DNA from: an uncultured Alphaproteobacteria bacterium
GTDB taxonomy: Bacteria; Pseudomonadota; Alphaproteobacteria; RF32; CAG-239
DNA: 34,666 nt
Assembly: GCA_944392155.1 (NCBI GenBank)
Contig: CALXVR010000020.1
Location: 1-34,666 of the forward strand
Direction of reading: 5' to 3'
Shown: in pieces, positions 16,190 to 24,056 of the stretch
Numbering within the stretch: position 1 is the first letter of the stretch
Layout of the letters: each line of letters opens with the position of its first letter
Translations under genes and position numbers: made by a program
The notes under the pieces: model-generated
What the model was told of the DNA's origin: nothing
The model's database searches: none
What the model saw: only the letters and a program-made list of their open reading frames with translations

Positions 16190-17242
16190 TTGATTGATGA
16201 GGTTAAAAGAGATGTCCTGCAAAGATTTTCTCCTTTGACACAAAGGAGATTAGGCGCTTTTGTAAGAAATAAAAGGGCTTTTGTGTCTTTGCTTTTGTTT
16301 GCGGTTATTTTTGTTTTGTCTTTATTTTCAGAAGTGATTGCGAATGACAAGCCGCTTATTATGAAATATCAAGGGAAGTTTTATTTTCCGATTTTATTCG
16401 AATATGATGATAAAAACTTTGGTGGTGATTTTCCGACACCGGCGGATTATCGTGATCCGTATATTAAACAAAATATTGAGCGGGAAGGGTGGATGCTTAT
16501 GCCGCTTATTCCATTCTCCTTTAATACGGTAGATTATGATTTGCTTTCTCCCACACCTGCGGCTCCGAGTGGCAGACATTGGCTTGGAACCGACGATGAA
16601 GGGCGTGATATTTTAGCCAGAATTTTATATGGAATAAGGCTTTCAGTGGTGTTTGCTTTTTTGTTAACGGCGGTTTCTTCGATTATAGGAATTGCTGCCG
16701 GAGCAATTCAGGGATATTTTGGCGGAAAAGTTGATATTTTTATGCAAAGATTTATGGAAATTTGGGAATCTTTGCCGCAACTGTTTATTTTGATTATTGT
16801 TGCCAGTATCTTTGTGCCGACATTTTGGAGCTTGCTTATTATTCTGATGCTTTTTTCATGGACAAGCTTGACCGGAATGGTGCGCGCGGAATTTTTGCGA
16901 GCCAGAAATTTGGAATATGTTAAAGCTGCAAAAGCTTTGGGTGTCGGAAATGGGCGGATTATCTTTCGACATATTTTGCCTAATGCTGTTGTGGCGACAG
17001 TTACTTTTGTGCCGTTTGTCCTGTCTGAGGCGATTGTGGCTTTGACAGCACTAGATTTTTTGGGGCTGGGATTGTCACAGGATTATCCGAGTTTGGGTGA
17101 TTTGGTTCGGCAAGGTAAGGATAATCTGCAAGCTCCTTGGATTGGAATTACTATCTTTATTGTGCTTTCCAGTTTGTTGACTTTGCTTATTTTTATAGGC
17201 GAGGGCGTACGTGATGCTTTTGATGCAAGGAAGAATAATTGA
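16190..17242 (+). CDS. yejE: ABC peptide transporter permease YejE
   Basis: YejE is one of two inner membrane permeases of the YejABEF oligopeptide importer. The 350-residue product matches the family length (about 340). It has the YejE-typical N-terminus (PLTQRRLGAFVRNKRAFVSL), the long periplasmic segment with FGGDFPTPADYRDPYI and a HWLGTDDEGRDILARILYGI motif, and the permease signature EYVKAAKALGVGNGRIIFRH that contacts the ATPase. There is no suitable ATG near the expected start; the frame begins with TTG at 16190, 9 bases after an AAGGA that lies in the end of the upstream gene. The stop overlaps the yejF start by one base. No yejA or yejB is in the window. Confidence 0.93.
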   Translation: MIDEVKRDVLQRFSPLTQRRLGAFVRNKRAFVSLLLFAVIFVLSLFSEVIANDKPLIMKYQGKFYFPILFEYDDKNFGGDFPTPADYRDPYIKQNIEREGWMLMPLIPFSFNTVDYDLLSPTPAAPSGRHWLGTDDEGRDILARILYGIRLSVVFAFLLTAVSSIIGIAAGAIQGYFGGKVDIFMQRFMEIWESLPQLFILIIVASIFVPTFWSLLIILMLFSWTSLTGMVRAEFLRARNLEYVKAAKALGVGNGRIIFRHILPNAVVATVTFVPFVLSEAIVALTALDFLGLGLSQDYPSLGDLVRQGKDNLQAPWIGITIFIVLSSLLTLLIFIGEGVRDAFDARKNN

Positions 17243-18831
17243 TGACTTTGTTAAAAGTGCAACATCTGAGTGTCGGATTTAGAGGGGATAATACCAGACC
17301 TGATAAGATTGCGGTTGATGATATTTCCTTTGAACTCAATGCCGGAGAGGTTTTGGGAATTGTGGGTGAATCCGGCTCAGGAAAGTCTGTTACGGCGTTA
17401 TCGGTTTTGGGTTTGTTGCCTTATCCCAAAGCCTATCATTCTGCGGAAAGTTCTATTAAATTTGCTGGAAAAGAGTTAATCGGAGCTGATGAAAAAGATT
17501 TGCAAGCGGTTCGAGGGGCTGATATTTCTTTTATTTTTCAGGAGCCTATGTCGTCGCTTAATCCTTTGCATAAAATAGAAAAGCAAATAGGTGAAACTTT
17601 AAGATTGCATAGTCAACTATCTGAAAAAGAAATAAAAAAAGAAGTTTTGCGTCTGCTGAAATTAACAGGTATAAAAAATGCCAGAGAAAGAATGAAAGCT
17701 TATCCGTTTGAGCTCTCCGGTGGGCAAAGACAGCGAGTGATGATTGCTATGGCGATTGCAAATAAACCAAAAATCTTAATTGCAGATGAGCCAACAACAG
17801 CCTTAGATGTTACAATTCAAGCGCAAATTATTGATTTATTGATGGATTTGCGTAAAAAGCTTGGAATGAGTATTCTTTTTATCAGTCACGATTTGCGTTT
17901 GGTACGTAAAATTGCTGATCGCATTGTGGTTATGAAAGATGGCAAAATAGTGGAGCAGGGTAGTACGGAAAGTATTTTTGAAAGCCCTAAGAATAATTAT
18001 ACTAAAACTTTAATTAATTCTCATTCTACTTTGAAAAACAACGAAAATATTGAAGAAAATATTGTGCTTTCGGTTAGGGGTGCGCGGGTTAGTTTTCCGA
18101 TTAAAAAGAATTTTTGGGGCAGGGTGACTAACGAAATTAAGGCTGTAGATAACGTTAGTTTTGATTTACGAGAGGGTGAGACTTTAGGAATTGTCGGAGA
18201 GTCAGGCTCCGGTAAAACAACTCTAGGTATGGCGATTGTTAATTTGATAAAAAGCAAAGGGAATTTTACACTAAAAAACAATGAAAAACAAATTGTTGGC
18301 TGGGAAAGTAAAAGTTTTAGAAGAACTATGCAAATTGTTTTTCAGGACCCGTATAATTCATTGAATCCTAGAATGAATGTGGCTCAGATAGTGGCTGAGG
18401 GATTGGAAGTGCATCGGCCGGAGCTATCGGCTGCCGAAAAAAGAAATCTGGCGGCAAAGGCTTTAGCAGAAGTTGGTCTTGGTGAAGATGTGCTTGATAA
18501 ATATCCGCATGAGTTTTCCGGCGGACAAAGACAAAGAATTGCGATAGCAAGAGCTTTGGTGTTGGAGCCGAGAGTTTTGGTGTTGGATGAGCCAACTTCG
18601 GCGCTAGATGTTACAATTCAGACGCAAGTTATTGGATTATTGCAAAAAATTCAAAAGGACAAGGGGTTGAGCTATATCTTTATTTCTCATGATATGAAGG
18701 CTGTCAGAGCTATGTCGGATAGAATTGCGGTTATGAAAGATGGTAAGTTTGTGGAGATTGGTTCCAAAGAGCAGATTTTTGATAAGCCTATGAATGATTA
18801 TACAAAAGCACTGATAGAGGCTTCGTTGTAA
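17242..18831 (+). CDS. yejF: ABC peptide transporter ATP-binding protein YejF (tandem ATPase)
   Basis: YejF supplies ATP hydrolysis for peptide import through YejB/YejE. It is a fusion of two nucleotide-binding domains, as expected for a 529-residue YejF. Domain 1 has Walker A GESGSGKS (about 43-50), signature LSGGQRQRV and Walker B ILIADEPTTALD. Domain 2 has Walker A GESGSGKT (about 319), signature FSGGQRQRI and Walker B VLVLDEPTSALD; both have Q-loops (FQEPMSSLNP, FQDPYNSLNP) and H-loop histidines (ISHD). Oligopeptide-type C-terminal extensions follow each domain (SPKNNYTKTLI, KPMNDYTKALI). I take ATG 17242, which overlaps the yejE stop codon, over the TTG one codon earlier. Both ATP sites look intact. 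Confidence 0.95.
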   Translation: MTLLKVQHLSVGFRGDNTRPDKIAVDDISFELNAGEVLGIVGESGSGKSVTALSVLGLLPYPKAYHSAESSIKFAGKELIGADEKDLQAVRGADISFIFQEPMSSLNPLHKIEKQIGETLRLHSQLSEKEIKKEVLRLLKLTGIKNARERMKAYPFELSGGQRQRVMIAMAIANKPKILIADEPTTALDVTIQAQIIDLLMDLRKKLGMSILFISHDLRLVRKIADRIVVMKDGKIVEQGSTESIFESPKNNYTKTLINSHSTLKNNENIEENIVLSVRGARVSFPIKKNFWGRVTNEIKAVDNVSFDLREGETLGIVGESGSGKTTLGMAIVNLIKSKGNFTLKNNEKQIVGWESKSFRRTMQIVFQDPYNSLNPRMNVAQIVAEGLEVHRPELSAAEKRNLAAKALAEVGLGEDVLDKYPHEFSGGQRQRIAIARALVLEPRVLVLDEPTSALDVTIQTQVIGLLQKIQKDKGLSYIFISHDMKAVRAMSDRIAVMKDGKFVEIGSKEQIFDKPMNDYTKALIEASL

Positions 18832-18847
18832 GGAGGGGAATGCAGTT

Positions 18848-19174
18848 ATGGGATTTTATTTGCGAAAAGGTTTTAATTTCGGTCCGCTTAGAGTTAATTT
18901 TTCAAAATCAGGTGTCGGATTATCTTTCGGTGTTAAGGGATTGCGCGTTGGAATGGGGCCGAAAGGTAATTATGTTCATGCCGGTCGGAAAGGAATTTAT
19001 TATAAAGAATCATTGCCGGAATTTGGAAATGAGAAAAATGTATTGTCTTTGAGCTGGCCAATGATTGTTTTGTTGATTGTTATTGTCGGCGGAATTTATT
19101 TTTATGTTCAGGCTGATGGTGATTTGAATGTGATGAAAGAGTTGATTGTTAATCAGCTGACAAAGTTATCATAA
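18848..19174 (+). CDS. DUF4236-type protein with C-terminal membrane helix
   Basis: The 108-residue product begins with the DUF4236 pattern: GFYLRKGFNFGPLRVNFSKS followed by GVGLSFGVKGLRVGMGPKG, a glycine-rich beta-strand repeat, and ends that domain with RKGIYYKESL. A single hydrophobic helix (SWPMIVLLIVIVGGIYFYV, about 73-91) and a short tail follow. Function of the family is unknown. An AGGAGG (18831-18836) overlapping the yejF stop codon provides the binding site, 11 bases before this ATG; an ATG at 18840 in another frame yields no recognisable protein. Its position suggests cotranscription with yejEF. Confidence 0.85.
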   Translation: MGFYLRKGFNFGPLRVNFSKSGVGLSFGVKGLRVGMGPKGNYVHAGRKGIYYKESLPEFGNEKNVLSLSWPMIVLLIVIVGGIYFYVQADGDLNVMKELIVNQLTKLS

Positions 19175-19229
19175 CAAAATTATTGGATTGATTTGATGGT
19201 GCTGACGTTTAAATATGCGTCAGATTTTG

Positions 19230-19698
19230 CTGAGCTCGTTCTGAGGGCTTTGTTTCTTGGTTTGTTGACGCCTCTCCTAAAATTAATCTATTTATACATA
19301 ATATATATTATGCGACAAATATATGTGGCTTTAGAGGTGTTCCCTTACTAAAAAAGTTTGTATTTCAATGCGCTATCTGTTTTGTCAAAGGTTAATCATG
19401 GTGGAAAAAATTTTTGTTTGCATGCAAGTAAATGTGAGATGCTTGTGTTTGAAGTATTGTGGTATCAAGCTTTTATGGTTTATTAATTTGAATTGAGGAC
19501 CATTTGAGAAATATTGCTCTTGAGGCTTTAATGATTGCTTGTTTATATGATTTTGGGCTTTATGAGCCCTATTCTCTTATTGGATTGTGAATTTTATGAG
19601 GTATGACACATAAAATCAATAAGTTAGATGTTTTAATGGCTTCTGAGGACGAGCTGATGAATAATTCACGGGTATTTATACGCTCAGCTCGCTCTCAG
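19230..19698. repeat. Three copies of a 16-base motif (CTSAGCTCGYYCTSAG)
   Basis: Copy A reads CTGAGCTCGTTCTGAG (19230-19245, plus). Copy B, on the minus strand, reads ATCAGCTCGTCCTCAG (19643-19658). Copy C reads CTCAGCTCGCTCTCAG (19683-19698, plus). Copies B and C face each other and form the stem of the terminator-like hairpin. Copy A stands about 400 bases upstream and could pair with B instead. Confidence 0.6.
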
Positions 19699-19710
19699 AG
19701 CCCTTTTTTT
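19638..19710 (+). terminator. Large hairpin with T tract (plus-strand terminator)
   Basis: The stem 19643-19657 with 19684-19698 (15 positions, 2 mismatches) has a 26-base loop, is extended by GGC (19638-19640) with GCC (19700-19702), and is followed by seven Ts (19704-19710). The T tract is on the plus strand only, so it terminates a rightward transcript, not the minus-strand gene ending at 19712. Confidence 0.65.
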
Positions 19711-19711
19711 A

Positions 19712-20161
19712 TTATTTTGATTTGGGAGATGCTAAATTGTTTTCTAAATGTCCGGAAGCTGTTAGCGTGAAACCTTTGGCTTGCAGAGCTTCTTTGCCTG
19801 ATTTGTCAAAGGTATAATAATAGATGAGTTCTCTTTTATTGATGCGGTTGGCATCAATGGCAGCTTCCGGTATACCCCAGAGAATTGATATCGGCCAGGT
19901 TAGAAGGTTGAGAAAACCATAGAGGTATTGGCTGCTATCTCCACCATTGCCGGATGCCAGATAAAAATTGCCAAACCCAGGTAAAAGGTTTAAGGCTCCC
20001 GCGCCTGCCGGATTTGCCGGTCGTTCCCAGTTGCCTACGGGTTTGTCAACCGTAATACCTTCAGCTTGAAGGCTGCGGAGAGTATTGCGTTCTTGATGGG
20101 TTAATGTTGTGCAACCTATCAGCATAGCACTCAGGGTTATAGTAGATATAATATTTTTCAT
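19712..20161 (-). CDS. Predicted lipoprotein, unknown function
   Basis: The 149-residue product has a lipoprotein signal peptide (MKNIISTITLSAMLIGC) with a lipobox LIGC and Cys17. The mature part has a charged helix (HQERNTLRSLQAEGI), a Gly/Pro-rich segment with the hydrophobic NLLPGFGNFYLASGNGG, and a hydrophobic stretch LYGFLNLLTWPISILWGIPE that could insert in or lie on a membrane. A polar C-terminal domain follows. The pattern 'LPGFGNFYLA ... WPISILWGIPEAA' suggests a conserved family, but I cannot name it. No terminator of its own is obvious on the minus strand. Confidence 0.82.
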   Translation of the reverse strand: MKNIISTITLSAMLIGCTTLTHQERNTLRSLQAEGITVDKPVGNWERPANPAGAGALNLLPGFGNFYLASGNGGDSSQYLYGFLNLLTWPISILWGIPEAAIDANRINKRELIYYYTFDKSGKEALQAKGFTLTASGHLENNLASPKSK

Positions 20162-20382
20162 TTAGAACATCCTTTAAATTAAATAGAGTTTTCAAATAGA
20201 TAAAGGCGTGTTTTGTATGAGATCGTCCTACTCTATTTGTAATTTGTTTCATTATGAAAAGCTATGACGCATAATCACAACTTTTTGTCTTATAATTAAC
20301 AATAAACCCTCAAAGGTTGTTTGTAAAGAAAAATATATACTTTAGTTGTATAAAGTTTAATATTTAAGTTTTGGTTGTGTTG

Positions 20383-20724
20383 TTATTTAGTGAAAATTAC
20401 TTTGACTAAATTGAGAAGATATACAACCGTAATGAACGCTAAAGCACGTACAACCAAGGTATATAGCCCTGCCTCATGTCCGATGATGGCAAATTGGATG
20501 ATAAGTGATGCCAAAATACCGCAACCGGTAATGATGAGCCAATAGTTTTTGGTATTGATGAATAAAAAGGCACAGACGGCGCCAGATACCAAAACATAAG
20601 GATTTTGTAACATTGCGTATAAATTGTTAAAAAGATGTTTTAAAGTTGGAATGTGGAAGATAAAACCAGCTATTGCCAGGCAGATGATGATGGCCAAGAT
20701 TGAAAGTGCAGTATTTTTTTGCAT
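20383..20724 (-). CDS. Small inner membrane protein, unknown function
   Basis: The 113-residue product is almost entirely hydrophobic with four predicted membrane helices: ALSILAIIICLAIAGFIF, PYVLVSGAVCAFLFI, YWLIITGCGILASLIIQFAI and TLVVRALAFITVVYLLNLV. AGGAGAAAA ending 4 bases before the ATG is a strong ribosome binding site. It lies 65 bases downstream of the HD-domain gene on the same strand, and could be in the same transcript. No family recognised. Confidence 0.78.
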   Translation of the reverse strand: MQKNTALSILAIIICLAIAGFIFHIPTLKHLFNNLYAMLQNPYVLVSGAVCAFLFINTKNYWLIITGCGILASLIIQFAIIGHEAGLYTLVVRALAFITVVYLLNLVKVIFTK

Positions 20725-20789
20725 GAGTTTTCTCCTGAAATATTTTTTATTTGTTTTGTCATATCAGAAAAGCTCATCAACAGCAATGA

Positions 20790-21665
20790 TTATTCGTAAT
20801 TTGCACAAGTATTGTTGAGGGTGTTATAAATGTTTTTAATAAAATCAAAGTCGTAGCCGCCAATATAGGTCTTTTGAGCGTGTGATGCAAATTCTTCCAG
20901 AAGTAACTGCGGTGCGCGGTTGTGTTTGTCGTAATAATTTGCAAGCAGAACAGCGTCAAGGTGGTCTACATCTTTGACCCATCGGCTTTCATTGCTTGTT
21001 TGGGCTTCAAATTCTTCAAAAATCTTCAAAATCTGAGGATTTTCCAGCGATTTTGAGATTTTTTTGCTGGATTGAAGCTCTTTTTGAGCTTTTTCTTGCG
21101 GTGTTATATTATCTTCCGGAGTGTAATCTCCTGTCAGGGTTTCCTGAATGTCGTGTAAAAGCGCCATACTGACTGCTTTGTCTTTGTTCATGGTTTCAGG
21201 GGTTAGGAGAAAGGTCATCAAAGTTACGGAATAAGTATGTTCAGCTACGGATTCCGGATTTTTTACATTGTGATTAAGCCAACCGGTGCGTTTTAGGCTA
21301 TGTATATTTTTGAAAAGTTTAAAAATCTCTTGGCGATGCTTGTCAATATAGACGGCGGCTTCAGGGTAGAATGCCCTACTCTCTTGTCCGGTGATGAAGC
21401 GTACAAAATCAGCTTCATCGTTTTGGTTTTTCTCAAGTTGTTCCCAAAGATCCAAGATGTTTGTTTTTTCGCTGATTTCGGCTAATTCTTTTATTTTATC
21501 TTTCAGCGGGGAAAGAAGTGCCAGTTGGGTGGTGAGGTTTTTGTTTAAATTTTTTGGTGTGGTTAACCAGGCTAAAAAAGCAGAATCAAATCCTTGGTCA
21601 GCTATGGATATTTCGCCTTCTCTTATTTTTCCTAGAAATTCTATCAAATCGTGTTGGGTTTGCAT
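20790..21665 (-). CDS. HD-domain phosphohydrolase (HDDC2/YfbR-like)
   Basis: The product (291 residues) has an N-terminal part of about 105 residues with no recognised domain, then an HD domain. The metal-binding pattern is visible: an N-terminal KRTGWLNHNVKNPESVAEHT with His143, His171-Asp172 in ALLHDIQE, and a later DVDHLDAVLLANYYDKHNRA. This is closest to the HDDC2/YfbR group, several of which are 5'-nucleotidases on deoxynucleoside monophosphates; substrate here is inferred only. I chose ATG 21665 because GGAGG lies about 7 bases upstream; the frame extends to 21740, but that extension falls inside the terminator of the upstream gene. The long N-terminal extension is unusual compared with the roughly 200-residue family members. 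Confidence 0.85.
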   Translation of the reverse strand: MQTQHDLIEFLGKIREGEISIADQGFDSAFLAWLTTPKNLNKNLTTQLALLSPLKDKIKELAEISEKTNILDLWEQLEKNQNDEADFVRFITGQESRAFYPEAAVYIDKHRQEIFKLFKNIHSLKRTGWLNHNVKNPESVAEHTYSVTLMTFLLTPETMNKDKAVSMALLHDIQETLTGDYTPEDNITPQEKAQKELQSSKKISKSLENPQILKIFEEFEAQTSNESRWVKDVDHLDAVLLANYYDKHNRAPQLLLEEFASHAQKTYIGGYDFDFIKNIYNTLNNTCANYE

Positions 21666-21713
21666 CGTGTCAGCCTCCATTTTTAAGCTAGCATATTGTC
21701 TTTGTGCAAACAA

Positions 21714-21743
21714 CAAAAAAAGAGCTTTGAATTTCTTCAAAGC
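21714..21743 (-). terminator. Terminator after the outer membrane beta-barrel gene
   Basis: Read on the minus strand, GCTTTGAA (21743-21736) and TTCAAAGC (21731-21724) pair around a 4-base loop, followed by TCTTTTTTT. Confidence 0.8.
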
Positions 21744-21764
21744 CCTTTTCTTTTAGGTTTTTGA

Positions 21765-22325
21765 TTAGAAAGTATATCTGATACCTGCGGTTACTTCGTT
21801 GAGGTTCTTCAATTCTTTCATACCAAGGTAAGAATATCTGTACATCAGACGACCAGCCAGATTTTCTGTGAAGTCATATTGAGCACCGATACCAGCTCTG
21901 TAGCCCATACGCTGTTTGTCGTCGCTGCCACTGCTGTAGTATTTGAGTTTTACGTTGTAGTTGGCTAAACCTAAAGAACCCAAGAGGCTCAAACCATCAC
22001 AACCTACGGGCATGTAGCCGTACATATCCAAACCGTAAGCATAGAACTTAGATTTGATTTCGTGAATTGTGCCTTTCATGGCTTTTCTTTCGCCAGATTG
22101 CTGGAAGAATGCTTCAAGTCCGATGTGGTCATTCATTTTTACACCAGCATTGATGGCTAATGAATTATAATCTTTTTTTACATGAGTGTCTTTTTTTACA
22201 TTTGCATTGGTGTAAACATAGTCCAATCCTACATAAGGCTTAAGTTCTTTCATGCTATAATCTGCAGCATTTGCGCCAAACGAGAAAAGACAAGCTACGC
22301 CGGCTAATAGTAATGTTTTCTTCAT
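21765..22325 (-). CDS. Outer membrane beta-barrel protein
   Basis: The 186-residue product has a Sec signal peptide (MKKTLLLAGVACLFSFGANA, cleavage after ANA) and a mature part of alternating hydrophobic and polar residues typical of an eight-stranded porin-like barrel. Examples are KPYVGLDYVYTNA, SLAINAGVKMNDHIGLEAFF, KFYAYGLDMYGYMPV, GYRAGIGAQYDFTENLAGRL and the last strand EVTAGIRYTF, which ends in Phe as outer membrane proteins do for BAM recognition. Its function is unknown; it may be structural, or an adhesin-like surface protein. I chose ATG 22325 over one 15 bases upstream: GGAG sits 9 bases before it, and the signal peptide starts there. A hairpin lies in its leader. Confidence 0.88.
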   Translation of the reverse strand: MKKTLLLAGVACLFSFGANAADYSMKELKPYVGLDYVYTNANVKKDTHVKKDYNSLAINAGVKMNDHIGLEAFFQQSGERKAMKGTIHEIKSKFYAYGLDMYGYMPVGCDGLSLLGSLGLANYNVKLKYYSSGSDDKQRMGYRAGIGAQYDFTENLAGRLMYRYSYLGMKELKNLNEVTAGIRYTF

Positions 22326-22360
22326 AATAAAAAACTCCATTTATAAATTTTGTTTAAAAT

Positions 22361-22391
22361 ATCTGCAAAATTGCAGATTCTGCATATTATA
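22361..22391 (-). promoter_or_regulatory. Leader palindrome and -10 box of the beta-barrel gene
   Basis: A perfect inverted repeat, ATCTGCAA and TTGCAGAT with a 2-base spacer (22361-22378), lies about 36 bases upstream of the start codon. A TATAAT box on the minus strand (22391-22386) is just upstream of it. In the mRNA this would form a 5' stem-loop, or as DNA an operator covering the transcription start. No clear -35 box is seen. Confidence 0.45.
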
Positions 22392-22503
22392 AAAAGGCTA
22401 TAATGCATTACAGCGGTGTATATATTCGTGAAAAATTAGATTTAAAGGGTGCAATGTAAAAAAAATCTGATAAATTGTAAAAAAAATTTTGGGGAGAGAG
22501 TTT

Positions 22504-23148
22504 ATGACTTTTGTTTGTCCGTCAAAGGATTGTGCTTTGTGTCCACGGTTGGTGGCTTTTCGTGAAGGAAATAAAATTAAATTTCCTACTTATTATAATG
22601 GACCCGTTCCGCCTTTTGGACCGATTGAAGCAGAAGTCTTAATTGTCGGTTTAGCTCCGGGGCTTAACGGTGCTAACCAGACTGCCCGCCCCTTTACCAA
22701 TGATTATGCCGGAGATGTCTTATATCCGATACTTAAAAAATATGGTTTTGCGCAAGGAAATTATGCTAAAAGAAAAGATGATGGGTTTGAGCTTCTAAAT
22801 GTGCGAATTACAAACTCTGTGCGCTGCGTGCCTCCGCAAAACAAAGTTACCGGAGACGAGGTTAAAACTTGCGGAAAATTCTTGATTGATGAAATCGGAG
22901 ATATGAAAAGACTTAAGATTATTCTTACTCTGGGAAGTGTTGCGCATAGTGCTGTTTTAGGAGTTTTGGGGTATAAAAAAGCCGCTTTCAAGTTTGCTCA
23001 TGGAGCTGTACATAAGCTTTCTCAGCATAATCTTATAATGGTTAATTCTTATCATACTTCTCGTTACAATATTAATACCGGTGTTTTGACTTATGAGATG
23101 TTTGAAGAAATTATCCAAAAAATTGCCGATTTGCTCAAAAAATGTTGA
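22504..23148 (+). CDS. Uracil-DNA glycosylase, family 5 (UDGb)-like, with 4Fe-4S cluster
   Basis: This is a DNA repair enzyme predicted to remove uracil (and possibly other deaminated bases) from DNA. The 214-residue product has the family-4/5 iron-sulfur cysteines: CALC at 10-13, then Cys108 and Cys123 (spacing 14). The catalytic block GLAPGLNGANQTARPF (about 52-67) resembles the family 5 pattern GLAPAxHGxNRTGR, and the second loop is NSYHTSRYN in place of the usual SYHPSxxN. The start at ATG 22504 follows GGGGAGAGAG; a TTG 15 bases earlier is less likely. Thr rather than Pro in the second loop is a small deviation. It appears to be alone in its transcription unit. Confidence 0.9.
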   Translation: MTFVCPSKDCALCPRLVAFREGNKIKFPTYYNGPVPPFGPIEAEVLIVGLAPGLNGANQTARPFTNDYAGDVLYPILKKYGFAQGNYAKRKDDGFELLNVRITNSVRCVPPQNKVTGDEVKTCGKFLIDEIGDMKRLKIILTLGSVAHSAVLGVLGYKKAAFKFAHGAVHKLSQHNLIMVNSYHTSRYNINTGVLTYEMFEEIIQKIADLLKKC

Positions 23149-23218
23149 TTTTTTCGTCGAAATATGTTTGATGTGAAAATAGTTAAAATGTATTATTCAC
23201 TATTAAATATATAATTTT

Positions 23219-23998
23219 ATGAAGAGTATTATTGAGGTTCCCTTATATTCTATTGGGGAAGCAGATGGTTTAAACACGGCGGTTAGACAAAGAACCTTTA
23301 AAGAAGCCGTAATTAAAATGTATCGAAGCGGCGGCATGCATATTGTTCATGCTCGTGACAAGTGTTATTGGCGTTATAAGACGGTTATAAAGTCAAAAGT
23401 AAATCCAATCGCTTATATTTTTGGAGATGAATTTTCTATCGAGGAAGGAAAGCAAAGGTTTAATGCCTCTGTTGTTGAATGGATAGAATCTATTGAAGAA
23501 AAGGGTTTTAAGGCTTTTGCATATAATCCGCATATTTCAGGCTCGCAGTTTATGCCGGTCGGTGAAAATGATGTGGTGATTGGTTATGACTTTGCTCGAA
23601 AACTTGCCGGAGAAAATGTTCGTGTGTTTGGAAAAGAATGGCTGTTGTCTGAGCCTGTTTTTCGGATTATTGGACAAGAAAAGTCTGATTTTTCTGTTTT
23701 ATCCGAGATTACAACTAAGATGAAGTATGATGATATCATTGGTTTTGAAGCTTTTTCTTGTGTTTACTATTCGGATGCGACTTTTGAGGTCGAGGGAGAA
23801 GGACGGCAATATGTTTTTGAAGATGCCGTAGTCGAAAAAGATGTTTTGCGCAAGCAGTTTTCGCATAATAAAAATGTTTTGCGGAGAATAGCCTCATCTA
23901 ATGGTAATGTTATGATTTTGGATAAAAACAGAGTTTATGCCGTGCAAGAAAATTATGTTCCGATTAGGCGTTGTTTTGTAAACACGTGGAATAGATGA
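23219..23998 (+). CDS. Hypothetical protein, 259 aa
   Basis: I do not recognise this protein. It has no signal peptide or membrane helix and a mixed alpha/beta composition. The N-terminus is MKSIIEVPLYSIGEADGLNT, the middle has SQFMPVGENDVVIGYDFARK, and the C-terminus is basic with DKNRVYAVQENYVPIRRCF. Scattered aromatic and acidic residues do not form a familiar catalytic motif. The upstream 70 bases are very AT-rich with no clear Shine-Dalgarno, but the long open frame and codon use like the neighbours support it as a gene. It is followed by a strong bidirectional terminator. Confidence 0.78.
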   Translation: MKSIIEVPLYSIGEADGLNTAVRQRTFKEAVIKMYRSGGMHIVHARDKCYWRYKTVIKSKVNPIAYIFGDEFSIEEGKQRFNASVVEWIESIEEKGFKAFAYNPHISGSQFMPVGENDVVIGYDFARKLAGENVRVFGKEWLLSEPVFRIIGQEKSDFSVLSEITTKMKYDDIIGFEAFSCVYYSDATFEVEGEGRQYVFEDAVVEKDVLRKQFSHNKNVLRRIASSNGNVMILDKNRVYAVQENYVPIRRCFVNTWNR

Positions 23999-24001
23999 TA
24001 A

Positions 24002-24046
24002 AAAAGAAAGGGTTTTGCTTCATTTTTGAGCAAAACCCTTTCTTTT
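24002..24046. terminator. Strong bidirectional terminator
   Basis: A perfect 18-bp stem joins 24002-24019 to 24029-24046 with a 9-base loop, A-rich on one side and T-rich on the other. It separates the 259-aa gene from the convergent rnf operon. Confidence 0.93.
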
Positions 24047-24056
24047 GGGTAATAAA

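Larger units (their letters stand above)
19175..19711. other. Gene-free stretch with hairpins and a repeated motif
   Basis: No convincing gene is seen in these 537 bases. Contents include a CTGACG/CGTCAG hairpin (19202-19223) followed by ATTTTG that may terminate the yejEF-DUF4236 message. A perfect 16-base palindrome, CATAATATATATTATG, lies at 19297-19312, and a small GGGCT/AGCCC hairpin at 19555-19569. The three copies of a 16-base motif and the strong terminator near 19.7 kb are listed separately. An unannotated small RNA on the plus strand, ending at that terminator, is possible. Confidence 0.5.

Noticed and set aside
15647..16243. Minus-strand open frame of 198 aa, Ser/Phe-rich
   Set aside because: It is the mirror image of the Glu/Lys-rich tail of the sulfatase-like protein; low complexity and no ribosome binding site.
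18840..19052. 70-aa frame starting at ATG 18840, closer to the AGGAGG
   Set aside because: It is out of frame with the DUF4236 protein, has no recognisable features, and would exclude a clearly conserved domain sequence.
19603..19770. 55-aa plus-strand frame running into the lipoprotein gene
   Set aside because: It reads through the terminator hairpin and overlaps the opposite-strand lipoprotein gene; no usable ribosome binding site.
21666..21740. Longer start (ATG 21740) for the HD-domain gene
   Set aside because: The extra 25 residues lie in the terminator of the beta-barrel gene, while GGAGG precedes the internal ATG at 21665.
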